64,000 nucleotides of DNA, from positions 62,001-126,000 of the forward strand of contig NZ_VIDQ01000011.1 in assembly GCF_009760915.1 (NCBI RefSeq), read 5' to 3'. The first letter of the stretch is position 1, and each line of letters begins with the position of its first letter. Shown here piece after piece: positions 1-10,600 of this stretch. Made by a program: the position numbers and the translations under genes. The notes under the pieces were generated by a model. It had not been told where the DNA came from, did not search any database, and worked only from the letters and a program-made list of their open reading frames with translations. Origin of the DNA: Azohydromonas aeria (GTDB lineage: Bacteria > Pseudomonadota > Gammaproteobacteria > Burkholderiales > Burkholderiaceae_C).

Positions 1-750
1 CTCCAGGCACAGCTCATCACCCTGCTCCACGCGAGCCAGGTCCAGTGCCGCCAGGTCGTCCAAACATTCGCGCGCCTGCTGCGCCTGACGCGCCGCCGCG
101 GCCAGCGCCGGCTCGGCCTGCTCAAAAGCCGAGCACAGCGCCGGCATCACCGCGTGGCGCAGCCGGTTGCGGGCAAAGCCGTGGTCGTCGTTGCTCGGGT
201 CCTGCACGAAGGTCAGACCGTGGGTCTGCACATAGGCCTCGATGGCTTCACGCGGCTTGTCCAGCCAGGGTCGCACCCAGAGGATGCCGTCGCGCAACGC
301 CTGCTGCGGCATAGCCGCCAGCCCCGCCACGCCGCCGCCGCGCAGGGCTTGCAAGATGAAGGTTTCAGCTTGGTCGCGGCGGTGATGCGCCAGGAGCACC
401 AGGCGCGTCCCGCCGGCGCGTGCCATGCGTGTCAGCGCCGTGTAGCGCTCGCGCCGGGCCCAGGCCTCGACGCTGTCGCCGCGTCCAGGCCGGCCGTCGA
501 GGTGGCACCAGTCGAATTGCACTGGCAGCCCCAGCGCCGCCCAGTCGCGGCACTGGCGCTGCAGCCGCTCGACCCATCCGTCGGCCTCGGGCAGCAGTCC
601 GTGGTGCACGTGCAGCGCAAGCACGCGCAAGCCCTGCGCGCGGGCGGCGCGGGCCGTGGCGTGCAGCAGCGCGGTGGAGTCGCGGCCGCCGCTGGCGGCG
701 ACGGCGACGCAGGGGACGTCAGCGCTCGGTGGTGTCGGCGAAGCGTCCAT
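1..750 (-). CDS. tilS: tRNA(Ile)-lysidine synthase TilS, N-terminal 250 residues (cut by window edge)
   Basis: TilS uses ATP to attach lysine to C34 of the CAU-anticodon tRNA-Ile, so that it reads AUA instead of AUG; it is a cytoplasmic, usually essential enzyme. The reading frame is open from ATG at 750 to base 1, so the C-terminal part lies outside the window. The PP-loop motif SGGRDS is at residues 20-25, and a later [10 protein letters not shown] stretch fits the second conserved TilS block. No other ATG, GTG or TTG precedes the PP-loop, so the gene overlaps the 3' end of accA by 32 bases, suggesting translational coupling. The order cysS, glycosylase, accA, tilS on one strand is common in Burkholderiales. 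Confidence 0.9.
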   Translation of the reverse strand, partial: MDASPTPPSADVPCVAVAASGGRDSTALLHATARAARAQGLRVLALHVHHGLLPEADGWVERLQRQCRDWAALGLPVQFDWCHLDGRPGRGDSVEAWARRERYTALTRMARAGGTRLVLLAHHRRDQAETFILQALRGGGVAGLAAMPQQALRDGILWVRPWLDKPREAIEAYVQTHGLTFVQDPSNDDHGFARNRLRHAVMPALCSAFEQAEPALAAAARQAQQARECLDDLAALDLARVEQGDELCLE

Positions 751-1690
751 AGGACTGCAACCGCTCGTAGCGACGCTGCAGCAGTTCGCGCGGCTTGAGG
801 TCCACCACCTGGCGCAGCGCGTCGTTGAGCGCGCGCTTGAGCGTGGCAGCCATGTGGCGCGGGTCGCGATGCGCGCCGCCCACGGGCTCGCTGACGATCT
901 TGTCGATCAGCCCCAGCGCCTTGAGCCGGTGCGCCGTGATGCCCAGCGCCTCGGCGGCGTCGGAGGCGCGCTCGGCCGTCTTCCACAGGATCGAGGCGCA
1001 ACCCTCCGGCGAGATCACGGAGTAGACCGAGAACTGCAGCATCAGCACCTGGTCGGCCACGCTGATGGCCAGTGCGCCGCCGGAGCCGCCTTCGCCGATG
1101 ATCGTGGTGACGATCGGCACCTCCAGCTGCGCCATTTCGAAGATGTTGCGGCCGATGGCCTCGGACTGGCCGCGCTCCTCGGCGCCAATGCCCGGATACG
1201 CGCCCGGCGTGTCCACGAAGGTGAACACCGGCAGCCCGAACTTTTCGGCCAGCTTCATCAGCCGCAGCGCCTTGCGGTAGCCCTCGGGGCGGCTCATGCC
1301 GAAGTTGCGCGCGGCGCGCTCCTTGGTGTCGCGGCCTTTCTGGTGGCCGAGCACCATGCAGGCCTGGCCGTTGAAACGCGCCAGGCCGCCGACGATCGAC
1401 TGGTCGTCGGCGTAATGCCGGTCGCCATGCAGTTCCTGGAAGTCGCTGAAGATTTCGTTGATGTAGTCGAGCGTGTAGGGACGCTGCGGGTGGCGGGCGA
1501 TCTGCGTGACCTGCCACGGCGAGAGGTTGGCGTAGATGTCCTTGGTCAGCTGCAGGCTCTTCTTCTGCAGCCGCTCGATTTCCTCGGAGATGTCCACGGC
1601 GGACTCGGTCTGCACGTAGCGCAGTTCTTCGATCTTGCCTTCCAGCTCGGCAACGGACTGTTCGAATTCGAGGAAGTGTTTCTTGCTCAT
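719..1690 (-). CDS. accA: acetyl-CoA carboxylase carboxyltransferase subunit alpha
   Basis: AccA pairs with AccD to move the carboxyl group from biotin on AccB to acetyl-CoA, giving malonyl-CoA, the committed step of fatty acid synthesis. The 323-residue product has the usual length. It starts with the typical [10 protein letters not shown] and carries the carboxyltransferase blocks [16 protein letters not shown] (about 160-175) and [11 protein letters not shown] (199-209), which form the CoA site and oxyanion hole. It sits 29 bp downstream of the glycosylase gene and overlaps tilS. No accD is in the window. Confidence 0.97.
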   Translation of the reverse strand: MSKKHFLEFEQSVAELEGKIEELRYVQTESAVDISEEIERLQKKSLQLTKDIYANLSPWQVTQIARHPQRPYTLDYINEIFSDFQELHGDRHYADDQSIVGGLARFNGQACMVLGHQKGRDTKERAARNFGMSRPEGYRKALRLMKLAEKFGLPVFTFVDTPGAYPGIGAEERGQSEAIGRNIFEMAQLEVPIVTTIIGEGGSGGALAISVADQVLMLQFSVYSVISPEGCASILWKTAERASDAAEALGITAHRLKALGLIDKIVSEPVGGAHRDPRHMAATLKRALNDALRQVVDLKPRELLQRRYERLQSYGRFADTTER

Positions 1691-1719
1691 GAAAGGTTTT
1701 CCTTGCCGGAGAGCGTCAA

Positions 1720-2370
1720 TCAGTATTCAACGGGCACGGGGTCGAGGCTGCGCCACAGGTACCAGGTGGCCACCGAGCGGTACGGCGTCCAGGCATCGCC
1801 CACTTCGCGCGCTTCCGCCCGGGATACCGGCTCGCCGCTGAAATAGTTGAGGCTGATGCCGCGCAGCAGTCCCACGTCGTCCAGCGGCAGCACGTTCGGG
1901 CGCATCAGGTGGAAGATCAGGAACATCTCGGCCGTCCAGCGACCGATGCCGCGCACGGCCACCAGTTCCTCGATGATGGCCTCGTCGTCCATCTGTTGCC
2001 ACTGGCGCACGTGCACCGTGCCGTTGCTGAAGTGCGTGGCCAGGTCGCGCAGGTATTCCACCTTGCGTGCCGACAGGCCGGCCTCCCGCATGGCGGGCAC
2101 CTCCAGAGCCAGTACCGCTGCAGGCTGCAGCCGCGTGGCGCGGCCGCCGGCCACGACTGCAAAGCGTTCCCACACCGCCTGCGCCGCGCGCACCGAGATC
2201 TGTTGCCCGACGATGGAGCGCGCCAGCGTGGTGAAGGCGTCGCCGCGGCACTGCAGCCGCGCCTCGCCAAATTGCGGGATGAGCTTGCGCATCACCCGGT
2301 CGCGCTTGGCGAGGTGCTTACAGGCCTCGTCCCAATAGGCGGGCGTGACCACGGCGGCCGGACGCACCAT
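1720..2370 (-). CDS. DNA-3-methyladenine glycosylase II family protein (HhH-GPD)
   Basis: A 216-residue base-excision repair glycosylase of the AlkA/HhH-GPD superfamily, expected to remove alkylated bases such as 3-methyladenine. The helix-hairpin-helix VRGIGRWTA is at 139-147, and the Asp pair of PLDDVGL at 164-165 includes the expected catalytic aspartate. There is no N-terminal Ada-like domain and no four-cysteine Fe-S cluster, so it is neither full-length E. coli AlkA nor endonuclease III. The ATG lies directly against the cysS stop with no spacer, so it is probably translated from the cysS message. Exact substrate range cannot be read from sequence. Confidence 0.88.
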   Translation of the reverse strand: MVRPAAVVTPAYWDEACKHLAKRDRVMRKLIPQFGEARLQCRGDAFTTLARSIVGQQISVRAAQAVWERFAVVAGGRATRLQPAAVLALEVPAMREAGLSARKVEYLRDLATHFSNGTVHVRQWQQMDDEAIIEELVAVRGIGRWTAEMFLIFHLMRPNVLPLDDVGLLRGISLNYFSGEPVSRAEAREVGDAWTPYRSVATWYLWRSLDPVPVEY

Positions 2371-3750
2371 TCAGGCTTTCACCCAGGTCGTGCCCTGCGG
2401 CGAGTCCTGCAGCACGATGCCACGCTCGGCCAGGTCGCGGCGGATGGCGTCCGCCGCGGCGAAGTCGCGCGCCTTCTTGGCCGCTGCGCGCTCGCCGATC
2501 AAACGTTCGATCTCGGCCTCGTCGAGCGTGCCGCCGCCCTGCAGGAACGCACGTGGCGGCTGCTGCAGCAGCCCCAGCGTGGCGCCCAGCGCCTTGAGCA
2601 GAGCCGCCGCTTCGGCCGAACGGCTGCGGTTGACCTCGCCGGCCAGCTCGAACAGCACCGCCACGGCGCCGGGCGTGTTGAAATCCTCGTCCATCGCGGC
2701 ACGGAAAGCCGCGGCCTGGGGCTGCGTCCAGTCGATACGCTCCAGCGCCGGTACGTCCCCCACGCTGGACAACGCGGTGTAGAGCCGGCGCAGCGCCTGG
2801 CGGGCGTCTTCGAGGTTGGCGTCGCTGAAATTGAACGGGCTGCGGTAGTGCGTGCGCAGCATGAAGAAGCGCACCGTCTCGCCGTCAAAGCTCTTGAGGA
2901 CGTCGCGGATGGTGAAAAAGTTGCCCAGCGACTTCGACATCTTCTCGTTGTCCACGTTCAGGAAGCCGTTGTGCATCCAGACGTTGACAAAGGGCTGACC
3001 GGTAGCGCCCTCGCTTTGCGCAATCTCGTTCTCGTGATGCGGGAACTGCAGGTCCATGCCGCCGCCGTGGATGTCGAAGTGCTCGCCGAGCAGCGCGCAG
3101 CTCATAGCCGAGCACTCGATGTGCCAACCTGGGCGGCCGGGGCCGAAGTCGCTGTCGTACTTGGCATCGGCCGGCTCTTCCGGCTTGGCGGCCTTCCACA
3201 GCACGAAGTCCAGCGGGTCTTCCTTGCCTTCGAGCACTGCCACGCGCTCGCCGGCGCGCAGCTCGTCCAGGGACTTGCCCGAGAGCTTGCCGTAGCCGGG
3301 GAACTTGCGCACCGCGAAGTTGACGTCGCCGCCGGGGGCACGGTAGGCCAGGCCCTTGGCCTCCAGCTGCCCGATCATGTGCAGCATCTGCGGCACGTAT
3401 TCGGTGGCGCGCGGCTCGTGCGTCGGTGGCTCGATGCCGATGGCGCCGATGTCCTGGCGCATGGCGGCGATCATCTCGTCGGTGAGCTGGCGGATCGTGA
3501 TGCCGCGCTCCAGCGCGCGGCGGATGATCTTGTCGTCGATGTCGGTGATGTTGCGCACGTAAGTCACGTCGAACCCGCTGGCGCGCAGCCAGCGGCTCAC
3601 GACATCGAAGGCCATCATCATGCGCGCGTGCCCGACGTGGCACAGGTCATAGATGGTCATGCCACACACGTACATGCGCACGCGGCGGGGTTCGATGGGC
3701 GTGAAGGGCTCAACCTGTCGGGTGAGCGTGTTGTAGATGCGAAGGGTCAT
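2371..3750 (-). CDS. cysS: cysteinyl-tRNA synthetase
   Basis: Class I synthetase charging tRNA-Cys. The ATG at 3750 gives 459 residues starting [10 protein letters not shown], the family's normal N-terminus; an upstream in-frame start would add 41 low-complexity residues and was rejected. Catalytic motifs are the HIGH variant CHVGH (37-41) and KMSKS (272-276). Likely zinc ligands are C29, C215, H240 and E244, in MYVCG, WHIECS and PHHENE contexts. First gene of the leftward cysS-glycosylase-accA-tilS series and divergent from the cyclophilin gene at 3885. Confidence 0.97.
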   Translation of the reverse strand: MTLRIYNTLTRQVEPFTPIEPRRVRMYVCGMTIYDLCHVGHARMMMAFDVVSRWLRASGFDVTYVRNITDIDDKIIRRALERGITIRQLTDEMIAAMRQDIGAIGIEPPTHEPRATEYVPQMLHMIGQLEAKGLAYRAPGGDVNFAVRKFPGYGKLSGKSLDELRAGERVAVLEGKEDPLDFVLWKAAKPEEPADAKYDSDFGPGRPGWHIECSAMSCALLGEHFDIHGGGMDLQFPHHENEIAQSEGATGQPFVNVWMHNGFLNVDNEKMSKSLGNFFTIRDVLKSFDGETVRFFMLRTHYRSPFNFSDANLEDARQALRRLYTALSSVGDVPALERIDWTQPQAAAFRAAMDEDFNTPGAVAVLFELAGEVNRSRSAEAAALLKALGATLGLLQQPPRAFLQGGGTLDEAEIERLIGERAAAKKARDFAAADAIRRDLAERGIVLQDSPQGTTWVKA

Positions 3751-3884
3751 CGACGGGAGGGCGACAGCAGGCGCCAAGGAGAGAACGCTCCTGGCACAAC
3801 CCGCCCGGCAGGCGCCGGCCGGGAAACGGGCGCCGGGGGCTTCAGTAGAATGGGTCAGTATAGCCAAGGACACGCCCCACCCCC

Positions 3885-4454
3885 ATGAGACGACTCTCCG
3901 CCCTCGCCGCTCTGGTCACTGCTTCTACCCTATGCATGACCTTGCCGGCCGCATGGGCCCAGAAGGTGAAGCTGCAGACCACGATGGGTGACATCGTGAT
4001 CGAGCTGACGCCGGAGAAGGCGCCCAAGACGGTGGACAACTTTCTGCAGTACGTGCGCGCCGGCCACTACGACGGCACGGTCTTCCACCGTGTCATTCCG
4101 AGCTTCATGATCCAGGGTGGCGGCATGCAGCCCGACCTGAAGGAAAAGCCCACCCGCGCGCCCATCCCGCTGGAAAGCCGCAACGGCCTGTCCAATGTGC
4201 GCGGCAGCGTCGCCATGGCACGGACCATGGTGCCCGACTCGGCCACGGCGCAGTTCTTCATCAACACCGTGGACAACACGTTCCTCGATCAGGCCAACTC
4301 CCGGGACGGCCACGGCTACGCCGTGTTCGGCAAGGTGGTGTCGGGCATGGAGGTCGTGGACAAGATCCGGCAGGTGCCCACGGGCAACAAGGGCCCGCAT
4401 GCAGACGTGCCGCTGCAGCCCGTGCTCATCAACAAAGCAACCGTAGAGAAGTGA
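3885..4454 (+). CDS. periplasmic peptidyl-prolyl cis-trans isomerase (cyclophilin, PpiA type)
   Basis: A 189-residue cyclophilin with an N-terminal signal peptide (basic MRR, hydrophobic segment, cleavage near AWA-Q at about residue 25), so it should act on proline bonds of proteins in the periplasm. Cyclophilin core motifs are [13 protein letters not shown] and SATAQFFIN. It is followed after two bases by a second cyclophilin without a signal peptide, so the pair covers both compartments. The two proteins are similar through most of the core, which suggests tandem duplication or fixed pairing; this arrangement is common in Burkholderiales. Confidence 0.93.
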   Translation: MRRLSALAALVTASTLCMTLPAAWAQKVKLQTTMGDIVIELTPEKAPKTVDNFLQYVRAGHYDGTVFHRVIPSFMIQGGGMQPDLKEKPTRAPIPLESRNGLSNVRGSVAMARTMVPDSATAQFFINTVDNTFLDQANSRDGHGYAVFGKVVSGMEVVDKIRQVPTGNKGPHADVPLQPVLINKATVEK

Positions 4455-4456
4455 AC

Positions 4457-4957
4457 ATGACCAAGACCGTCGAAATGACCACCAACGCCGGCACGATCCG
4501 CATCGAGCTCGACGACGCCAAGGCGCCCGCCACGGTGGAAAATTTTCTGAGCTACGTGCGCGCGGGCCACTACGACGGCACCGTGTTCCACCGCGTCATC
4601 CCCAACTTCATGATTCAGGGCGGCGGTTTCGAGCCCGGCATGAAGCAGAAGCCCACCGGCGCGCCGATCAGCAACGAGAGCGCCAATGGCCTGCGCAATG
4701 AGAAGTACACGATCGCCATGGCACGCACCAGCGCACCGCATTCGGCTACGGCACAGTTCTTCATCAACACCAAGGGCAATCGCTTCCTGGACAAGGACAG
4801 CTCGCAGGACGGGTGGGGCTACGCCGTGTTCGGCAAGGTCGTCTCGGGCACCGAGGTCGTGGACGCCATCGAACGCGTGGCCACAGGCAACCGCGGCGGC
4901 CATGGCGACGTGCCGGTGCAGGACGTCGTCATCGAGCGCGTGACCGAGGTCGCCTGA
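4457..4957 (+). CDS. ppiB: cytoplasmic peptidyl-prolyl cis-trans isomerase B (cyclophilin)
   Basis: A 166-residue cyclophilin starting [19 protein letters not shown] with no export signal, hence cytoplasmic. Core motifs [13 protein letters not shown] and SATAQFFIN are intact. ATG 4457 is preferred because the purine-rich AGAGAAG lies just upstream; GTG at 4451 would add two residues. The 3' end is tightly joined to lpxH: its TGA is embedded in the CTGATC that appears to start lpxH. Confidence 0.93.
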   Translation: MTKTVEMTTNAGTIRIELDDAKAPATVENFLSYVRAGHYDGTVFHRVIPNFMIQGGGFEPGMKQKPTGAPISNESANGLRNEKYTIAMARTSAPHSATAQFFINTKGNRFLDKDSSQDGWGYAVFGKVVSGTEVVDAIERVATGNRGGHGDVPVQDVVIERVTEVA

Positions 4958-5754
4958 TCAACGCGGGCACCATCGCGGCCGCCGGCGCGCTGCCGGCGCC
5001 GCAGGTCCTCACCGCCCCGGCGCACTGGGACTGCATCGACTTCGTCAGCGACCTGCATCTGGACGCAACGCGCCCGCGAACCTTCCAGGCGTGGATTGAC
5101 TATCTCGCCGCGACGCCGGCGCAGGCGCTGTTCATCCTGGGAGACCTGTTCGAAGCCTGGGTGGGGGACGATTGCGCATCCCAGCCTGGCTTCGAGGCAA
5201 ATGCCATCCGGGCGCTGCGTGAGGCGTCCCGGCAGCGCTGGATCGGTTTCATGCCAGGCAACCGGGACTTCCTGCTGGGCTCCGAGTTGCTGGGCGCCTG
5301 TGGCGTGGCGCTGCTCGACGATCCGACTGTGCTCCAGGCCCATGGCCGCCGCGTGCTGCTGTCGCATGGCGACCAGTTGTGCCTAGCCGACGTCGAGTAC
5401 CTGCACTTTCGCGCCCAGGTCCGCCAGCCCGCTTGGCAGGCCGATTTCCTGACCCGCTCCTTGAGAGAACGGTTGGATCTGGCCCGGGCCATGCGCCACG
5501 CCAGCCGCCAGCATCAGAGCGACCCGGTTGTTTGGGCCGATGTCGATCCGGCAGCGGCGCTAGCTTGGATGCGCGAGACTCAGTGCAGCGACCTGGTGCA
5601 TGGTCACACGCATCGCCCGGGACGGCATGAGCTGGCGCCTGGTTTGCAACGCCTGGTGTTGAGCGATTGGGAAGTCGACGGGCCGGGAGATGCCCGGGCC
5701 CAGGCGCTGCGATTGAGCCGCACCGGCTTCGAACCCATGAATTTGGGCGTTTGA
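4954..5754 (+). CDS. lpxH: UDP-2,3-diacylglucosamine diphosphatase LpxH (apparent CTG start)
   Basis: LpxH removes UMP from UDP-2,3-diacylglucosamine to give lipid X in lipid A synthesis, at the inner membrane surface. Metallophosphoesterase blocks are in order: SDLHLD (32-37), [11 protein letters not shown] (63-73), GNRD (102-105), an SHGD block, and [10 protein letters not shown]. Between the ppiB stop and SDLHLD there is no in-frame ATG, GTG or TTG; the only nearby option is CTG at 4954, overlapping the ppiB TGA. A GAGGT Shine-Dalgarno sequence ends three bases before it. The next upstream in-frame start, GTG 4813, lies deep inside ppiB. With CTG the protein has 266 residues. Confidence 0.9.
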   Translation: MINAGTIAAAGALPAPQVLTAPAHWDCIDFVSDLHLDATRPRTFQAWIDYLAATPAQALFILGDLFEAWVGDDCASQPGFEANAIRALREASRQRWIGFMPGNRDFLLGSELLGACGVALLDDPTVLQAHGRRVLLSHGDQLCLADVEYLHFRAQVRQPAWQADFLTRSLRERLDLARAMRHASRQHQSDPVVWADVDPAAALAWMRETQCSDLVHGHTHRPGRHELAPGLQRLVLSDWEVDGPGDARAQALRLSRTGFEPMNLGV

Positions 5755-5758
5755 AGAC

Positions 5759-6556
5759 GTGCTCGGCTGGCTTCGTCAATCGCTGCAGCAGCGGCGGGAA
5801 GCGCGTGCCCTAGAGCGCCGCCCTATTCCGGATACCCTGTGGCAACTCACACTCCGGCGATTCCCCTTTCTGTCCCTACGCAGCGATGCCGACCTGCTGG
5901 CGCTGCGGCGGCTGTGCAGCCTGTTCCTGGACAGCAAGGAGTTTCACGGCGTTGATGGGTTCGAGTTGCGCAACGACATTGTCGTGGCCGTGGCTGCGCA
6001 GGCCTGCCTGCCGGTGCTCAAGCTTGGCATCTCCTGCTACGAAGGATTTGTGGGCATCGTCATGCATGCCGACTCGGTAGTGGCGCCACGAGAGCTTCGC
6101 GACGAGGCCGGCGTGGTTCATGTATACGACGAGGTTTTGGCCGGTGAAGCAGTCGGGGGCGGGCCTGTGATGCTCAGTTGGAACGATGTCTACGGCACAG
6201 CGCCAGCAGCACAAGGCCAGCCAGCCTACAACGTCGTCATCCACGAATTTGCTCATGTACTGGATATGCGTGACGGCGTCGCCGATGGCGTGCCGTTGCT
6301 GCCAGATGCTCAGACCCAGGTTCGCTGGCGCGACGTGTTTGAGCCGGAGTTCAAACAGTTCTGCCGTTGGGTGGATCGCGGCGTGGAAACCGCCATTGAC
6401 CCTTACGGCTGCGAAGGTCCGGAAGAGTTTTTCGCCGTGGCTAGTGAGGCCTTTTTCGTCACGCCACTGGCGCTAAAAGAACAACAGCCGGCGATGTACC
6501 GGCTGTTGATGTCGTACTACCTGCAGGACCCAGCGGACCACGCCCACCGGGGCTGA
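5759..6556 (+). CDS. mtfA: zinc-dependent peptidase of the MtfA family
   Basis: A 265-residue protein matching MtfA, a cytosolic zinc aminopeptidase that in enterobacteria binds the repressor Mlc and so affects glucose PTS expression. The gluzincin motif HEFAHVLD is at 162-169, and a downstream EFFAVASEAFF supplies the likely third zinc ligand. The GTG start lies 4 bp after lpxH, so the two are probably co-transcribed. It converges on clpA with a 14-bp gap. The Mlc link is not established in this group, so the substrate is open. Confidence 0.85.
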   Translation: MLGWLRQSLQQRREARALERRPIPDTLWQLTLRRFPFLSLRSDADLLALRRLCSLFLDSKEFHGVDGFELRNDIVVAVAAQACLPVLKLGISCYEGFVGIVMHADSVVAPRELRDEAGVVHVYDEVLAGEAVGGGPVMLSWNDVYGTAPAAQGQPAYNVVIHEFAHVLDMRDGVADGVPLLPDAQTQVRWRDVFEPEFKQFCRWVDRGVETAIDPYGCEGPEEFFAVASEAFFVTPLALKEQQPAMYRLLMSYYLQDPADHAHRG

Positions 6557-6570
6557 ATTTCAACGCATCG

Positions 6571-8877
6571 TCAGGAGGTCGTAGCCGGTTCGGCCCGCGG
6601 CCGGTCGCTCTTGCGCGGCTCGATCTGCAACTGCACCTCTTCCTTATCGTCGAGGTCTACGGTCAAGCGACCGCCCTCGACGAGTCGGCCAAAGAGCAGT
6701 TCGTCAGCCAGGGCGCGGCGGATCATGTCCTGGATCAGGCGCTGCATCGGGCGCGCGCCCATGAGCGGATCGAAGCCCTTCTTCGCCAAGTGTTTACGGA
6801 GGGAGTCGGTAAAAGTGACTTCCACCTTCTTCTCGGCGAGTTGACTCTCCAACTGCAACAGGAACTTGTCCACCACACGCAGGATGATTTCCTCGTCCAG
6901 GGCGCGGAAACTGACTGTGGCATCCAAGCGGTTGCGGAACTCAGGCGTAAACAGGCGCTTGATGTCGGCCATCTCGTCGCCGCTTTCGCGCCGGGTTGTG
7001 AAGCCGATGGTTGCCTTGTTCATCGTCTCGGCACCCGCATTGGTCGTCATGATGATGATGACGTTGCGGAAATCCGCCTTGCGCCCATTGTTGTCGGTCA
7101 GCGTGCCATGGTCCATGACCTGCAACAGCACGTTGAAGACGTCAGGATGCGCCTTCTCAATCTCGTCGAGCAGCAGCACCGCGTGCGGCTTCTGGGTCAC
7201 AGCCTCGGTCAGGAGACCGCCCTGATCAAAACCGACATAGCCTGGAGGCGCGCCAATGAGGCGGCTCACCGCATGGCGCTCCATGTATTCGGACATGTCA
7301 AAGCGAATCAGCTCGATGCCCAGGATGAACGCAAGCTGCTTGGCTACCTCAGTTTTGCCCACGCCGGTCGGACCGCTGAATAGGAACGAGCCGATCGGCT
7401 TGTCGGGTTTACCCAGGCCGGAGCGTGCCATTTTGATGGCCGCAGCCAGCGCATCAATGGCTGGGTCCTGGCCGAACACCACGCTCTTGAGATCACGATC
7501 CAGTGTCTTGAGCTTGCTACGATCGTCGCTCGACACCGAAGCCGGCGGGATGCGGGCGATCTTGGAGACGATCTCTTCTACCTCAGTGCGCGTGATTGTC
7601 TTCTTCTGCTTACTCTTGGGCAGGATTCGCTGCGCTGCGCCGGCCTCGTCAATCACGTCAATGGCCTTATCAGGCAGGTGCCGGTCATTGATGTACTTTG
7701 CCGATAACTCTGCAGCCGCCTGCAGGGCACCCAACGCGTACTTCACGCTGTGGTGTTCCTCGAAACGGGACTTCAGGCCCTTGAGGATTTCCACCGTCTG
7801 TTCCACCGACGGCTCGACCACGTCCACCTTCTGGAAACGCCGCGACAGCGCCGCATCCTTCTCGAAGATGCCGCGGTACTCGCTAAAGGTGGTGGCGCCG
7901 ATGCACTTCATTGCCCCGGAACTCAGCGCCGGCTTGAGCAGGTTGCTGGCATCTAGAGTACCGCCCGACGCGGCGCCCGCACCGATCAGGGTATGGATTT
8001 CGTCGATGAACAGGATGGCGTGCGGCTGGTCCTTGAGTTGCTTGAGCACGCCCTTGAGCCGCTGTTCAAAGTCGCCGCGATACTTGGTACCTGCCAGGAG
8101 TGCACCCATGTCAAGCGCGTATACCGTCGAGCTCGCCAGCACCTCCGGTACATCACCCTGCGTAATGCGCCACGCTAGGCCTTCGGCGATGGCGGTCTTG
8201 CCGACGCCGGCTTCGCCAACCAACAGCGGATTGTTCTTGCGGCGCCGGCACAGCACCTGGATGACCCGCTCGACTTCGCCTTCCCGGCCGATAAGGGGAT
8301 CAATCTTGCCAGCGCTGGCCAGCGCATTCAGGTTCTGCGTGAACTGATCCAGCGGGGAGCCCTTGCCCTCGCCGGCCTCTTCCTTTTCCGATTCGTTGCT
8401 ACTGCTGTTGTCGTTGGAACGGGTCGGCTCAGGTGGATCTGACTTCTTGATCCCGTGTGCGATGAAGTTAACCACGTCCAGTCGTGTCACGCCCTGCTGG
8501 TGGAGGTAGTACACCGCGTGCGAGTCCTTTTCGCCAAAAATGGCGACGAGCACGTTGGCTCCGGTAACTTCCTTCTTGCCGCTGCCCGTGCTTTGCACAT
8601 GCATGATGGCCCGCTGGATCACGCGCTGGAAGCCTAGCGTGGGCTGAGTATCGACCTCGTCTGTACCGCCTACCGTCGGCGTGTTCTCCTTGATGAACGC
8701 CGAGAGGCTCTTGCGCAGGTCATCGATGTTGGCGGCGCAGGCACGCAGCACTTCAGCTGCAGAAGGGTTGTCGAGCAATGCCATGAGCAGGTGCTCTACG
8801 GTGATGAATTCATGCCGCTGCTGGCGCGCTTCCACGAACGCCATGTGCAGGCTAACTTCCAGTTCTTGCGCGATCAT
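6571..8877 (-). CDS. clpA: ATP-dependent Clp protease ATP-binding subunit ClpA
   Basis: AAA+ unfoldase that feeds substrates to ClpP, including N-degron substrates delivered by ClpS. With ATG 8877 it has 768 residues: N-domain (1-145), acidic/Ser-rich linker (about 147-172), first ATPase with Walker A GEAGVGKT (221-228), second with GPTGVGKTE (502-510), and an IGF loop at 624-626 matching the IGL/IGF loop that docks on ClpP. The start codon overlaps the clpS stop as ATGA. A longer in-frame start would add six residues inside clpS. clpP is not in the window. Confidence 0.97.
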   Translation of the reverse strand: MIAQELEVSLHMAFVEARQQRHEFITVEHLLMALLDNPSAAEVLRACAANIDDLRKSLSAFIKENTPTVGGTDEVDTQPTLGFQRVIQRAIMHVQSTGSGKKEVTGANVLVAIFGEKDSHAVYYLHQQGVTRLDVVNFIAHGIKKSDPPEPTRSNDNSSSNESEKEEAGEGKGSPLDQFTQNLNALASAGKIDPLIGREGEVERVIQVLCRRRKNNPLLVGEAGVGKTAIAEGLAWRITQGDVPEVLASSTVYALDMGALLAGTKYRGDFEQRLKGVLKQLKDQPHAILFIDEIHTLIGAGAASGGTLDASNLLKPALSSGAMKCIGATTFSEYRGIFEKDAALSRRFQKVDVVEPSVEQTVEILKGLKSRFEEHHSVKYALGALQAAAELSAKYINDRHLPDKAIDVIDEAGAAQRILPKSKQKKTITRTEVEEIVSKIARIPPASVSSDDRSKLKTLDRDLKSVVFGQDPAIDALAAAIKMARSGLGKPDKPIGSFLFSGPTGVGKTEVAKQLAFILGIELIRFDMSEYMERHAVSRLIGAPPGYVGFDQGGLLTEAVTQKPHAVLLLDEIEKAHPDVFNVLLQVMDHGTLTDNNGRKADFRNVIIIMTTNAGAETMNKATIGFTTRRESGDEMADIKRLFTPEFRNRLDATVSFRALDEEIILRVVDKFLLQLESQLAEKKVEVTFTDSLRKHLAKKGFDPLMGARPMQRLIQDMIRRALADELLFGRLVEGGRLTVDLDDKEEVQLQIEPRKSDRPRAEPATTS

Positions 8878-9224
8878 GCGGCCTCCATAATGCACTGCAA
8901 CGGGTGACCAGAGCGGCGTGCCGCTGCCAGTACGAGTTCAACCTTGGTAGCCGCTACGTCTTTGGTGTAAACACCACAAACGGCCCGACCTTCATGGTGG
9001 ATCTTCAACATGAGGTGCGTGGCGGTCTCCAGGTCGCGCTTGAAGTACTCCTGTAACACCATCACCACGAACTCCATTGGGGTGTAGTCGTCGTTGAGCA
9101 AGACGACTTGGTACAAGCGAGGCGGACGGGTGCGCGCCGTCTTGCGCTCCGCCACCACGGCGCCGTCGTCGCGCCCAGGTACAACAGGGGCTCGTGAAGG
9201 GAGCTTGGGAGGTTCCGAGGGCAT
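8874..9224 (-). CDS. clpS: ATP-dependent Clp protease adaptor ClpS
   Basis: A 116-residue adaptor that recognises N-terminal Leu, Phe, Trp or Tyr and hands those proteins to ClpA. The core [18 protein letters not shown] holds the Asn-Asp-Asp that contacts the substrate N-terminus, and a flexible N-tail precedes it. [16 protein letters not shown] matches the conserved C-terminal half. It shares ATGA with clpA. The two aminoacyl-transferases that create such N-termini are encoded about 1-2 kb away on the other strand. Confidence 0.96.
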   Translation of the reverse strand: MPSEPPKLPSRAPVVPGRDDGAVVAERKTARTRPPRLYQVVLLNDDYTPMEFVVMVLQEYFKRDLETATHLMLKIHHEGRAVCGVYTKDVAATKVELVLAAARRSGHPLQCIMEAA

Positions 9225-9414
9225 GGTTTCATTCTATCGACTTGGTCTGCATTGGCATCTGCTACGGATATTGCACTTGCCGCGATGGCCGCAAGGACAG
9301 GATGCCCATTGGATGTGTCAATTTGTATGAAGATGGTGACGTTGCTCATTGACACGAGCGGAATGCCCCTAACAAAATCTGCTGCACCGCAGCAAAAAAC
9401 TTGGAGGGAAGAAG

Positions 9415-9657
9415 ATGGCTATCGGTACTGTCAAGTGGTTCAATGACGCCAAGGGTTTCGGGTTCATTCAACCTGCAGATGGTGGAGCAGACGTGTTCGC
9501 GCACTTCTCTGCCATCCAGATGGAGGGCTTCCGTACGCTCAAGCAAGGCAGTCGCGTGAGCTTCGAAATCGTCAAGGGCCCAAAGGGCGAGCTGGCTCAA
9601 AACATCCGTGCCATCGACTCGCCCGCATCGGCCGTAAGCAACACGGACCTAGGCTGA
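9415..9657 (+). CDS. cold-shock family RNA/DNA-binding protein (CspA-like)
   Basis: An 80-residue single CSD with RNP1 KGFGFIQP and RNP2 DVFAHFSAI. It starts [11 protein letters not shown] and has a strong GGAGG ribosome site a few bases upstream. Such proteins melt RNA secondary structure and act as antiterminators or chaperones in the cytoplasm. The tail after the CSD is short. It is divergent from clpS, a conserved neighbourhood in proteobacteria. The 190-bp intergenic region holds TTGACA at 9349-9354 as a possible -35, but no convincing -10. Whether this copy is cold-induced cannot be told. Confidence 0.95.
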   Translation: MAIGTVKWFNDAKGFGFIQPADGGADVFAHFSAIQMEGFRTLKQGSRVSFEIVKGPKGELAQNIRAIDSPASAVSNTDLG

Positions 9658-9829
9658 ACTTGTCTAGTGCAGCCTTTCGAGGCGGCGGTCGCTTCGAAGG
9701 GTGAACTCCTGCAGTTCCTCATTACTTGGTTCTCAACTGGAACGGGCATCGTGTCGTAGACACCATGTCCGGACAGTCGGGAATTTCTGATCTTTTCCGT
9801 TCGCCTGTGCAGCAGGGATCATCTTCCTC

Positions 9830-10600
9830 ATGAGCCCGCCGCTGCCTTGGCTGGAAGACGAATGCACGCCGTTGCCAGCGCCGACCAAGGCGCTGGGAAT
9901 TGACTCGCATGCGCCTGGGCTGCTGGCTGCGGGCGGCCAACTCACGCTCCGGCGATTGTGCGAGGCCTATCGCAACGGCGTCTTTCCGTGGTTTTCTCAA
10001 GGACAGCCCGTGCTGTGGTGGTCGCCGGACCCGCGCATGGTGTTGCCCGCTACCGAATTCCGCCTGCACCGTTCGCTGCGCAAGACGCTGCAGCGCTTCA
10101 TCGCAGCGCCGGATTGCGAAGTTCGCATCGACACCGCTTTCAGTGACGTGTTGAACGCGTGCGCCAACAGTCCTCGCGAGGGGCAGGACGGCACCTGGAT
10201 CGTGCCCGACATGCAACGCGCCTACACCGCTTGGCATGGCGCAGGCTGCGTGCACAGCTTCGAAACCTGGATTGATGGCGAGCTTGCTGGCGGGCTCTAC
10301 GGCGTTGCGCTGGGCCGAATGTTCTTCGGCGAATCGATGTTCTCGCGCCGCACGGACGCTTCCAAGATCGCGCTTGCGGCACTGGTGTGCTTTTGCCGGG
10401 TGCAGGGCATCAGGCTTATCGATTGCCAACAGAACACGTCGCATCTGGCTTCGCTGGGTGCGCACGAGATGCCGCGCGCCGAGTTTCTGCGCCACGTGGC
10501 GAACACCGTGGATGCCGAACCCGTGCGGGACTGGACCTATCATGAAACGATGTGGACGCAGCTGGGCCTGCGTCCGACGCTTCGAGGTGCTCGCGCGTGA
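9830..10600 (+). CDS. aat: leucyl/phenylalanyl-tRNA--protein transferase
   Basis: Aat transfers Leu or Phe from charged tRNA to proteins with N-terminal Lys or Arg, making primary N-degrons for ClpS-ClpA. The 256-residue product shows the family blocks [37 protein letters not shown] and [16 protein letters not shown]. Length fits the family (about 230-260). Its TGA overlaps the GTG start of bpt (GTGA), so the two transferases are translationally coupled. Confidence 0.97.
   Translation: MSPPLPWLEDECTPLPAPTKALGIDSHAPGLLAAGGQLTLRRLCEAYRNGVFPWFSQGQPVLWWSPDPRMVLPATEFRLHRSLRKTLQRFIAAPDCEVRIDTAFSDVLNACANSPREGQDGTWIVPDMQRAYTAWHGAGCVHSFETWIDGELAGGLYGVALGRMFFGESMFSRRTDASKIALAALVCFCRVQGIRLIDCQQNTSHLASLGAHEMPRAEFLRHVANTVDAEPVRDWTYHETMWTQLGLRPTLRGARA

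Noticed and set aside
3751-3884. Promoters in the cysS-ppiA divergent gap (TATACT on minus, TAGAAT on plus)
   Set aside because: -10-like hexamers exist but no acceptable -35 at 16-18 bp for either.
9658-9829. Terminator after the cold-shock gene (GAACT-N5-AGTTC near 9702)
   Set aside because: Only a five-pair stem with no T run; too weak to call.
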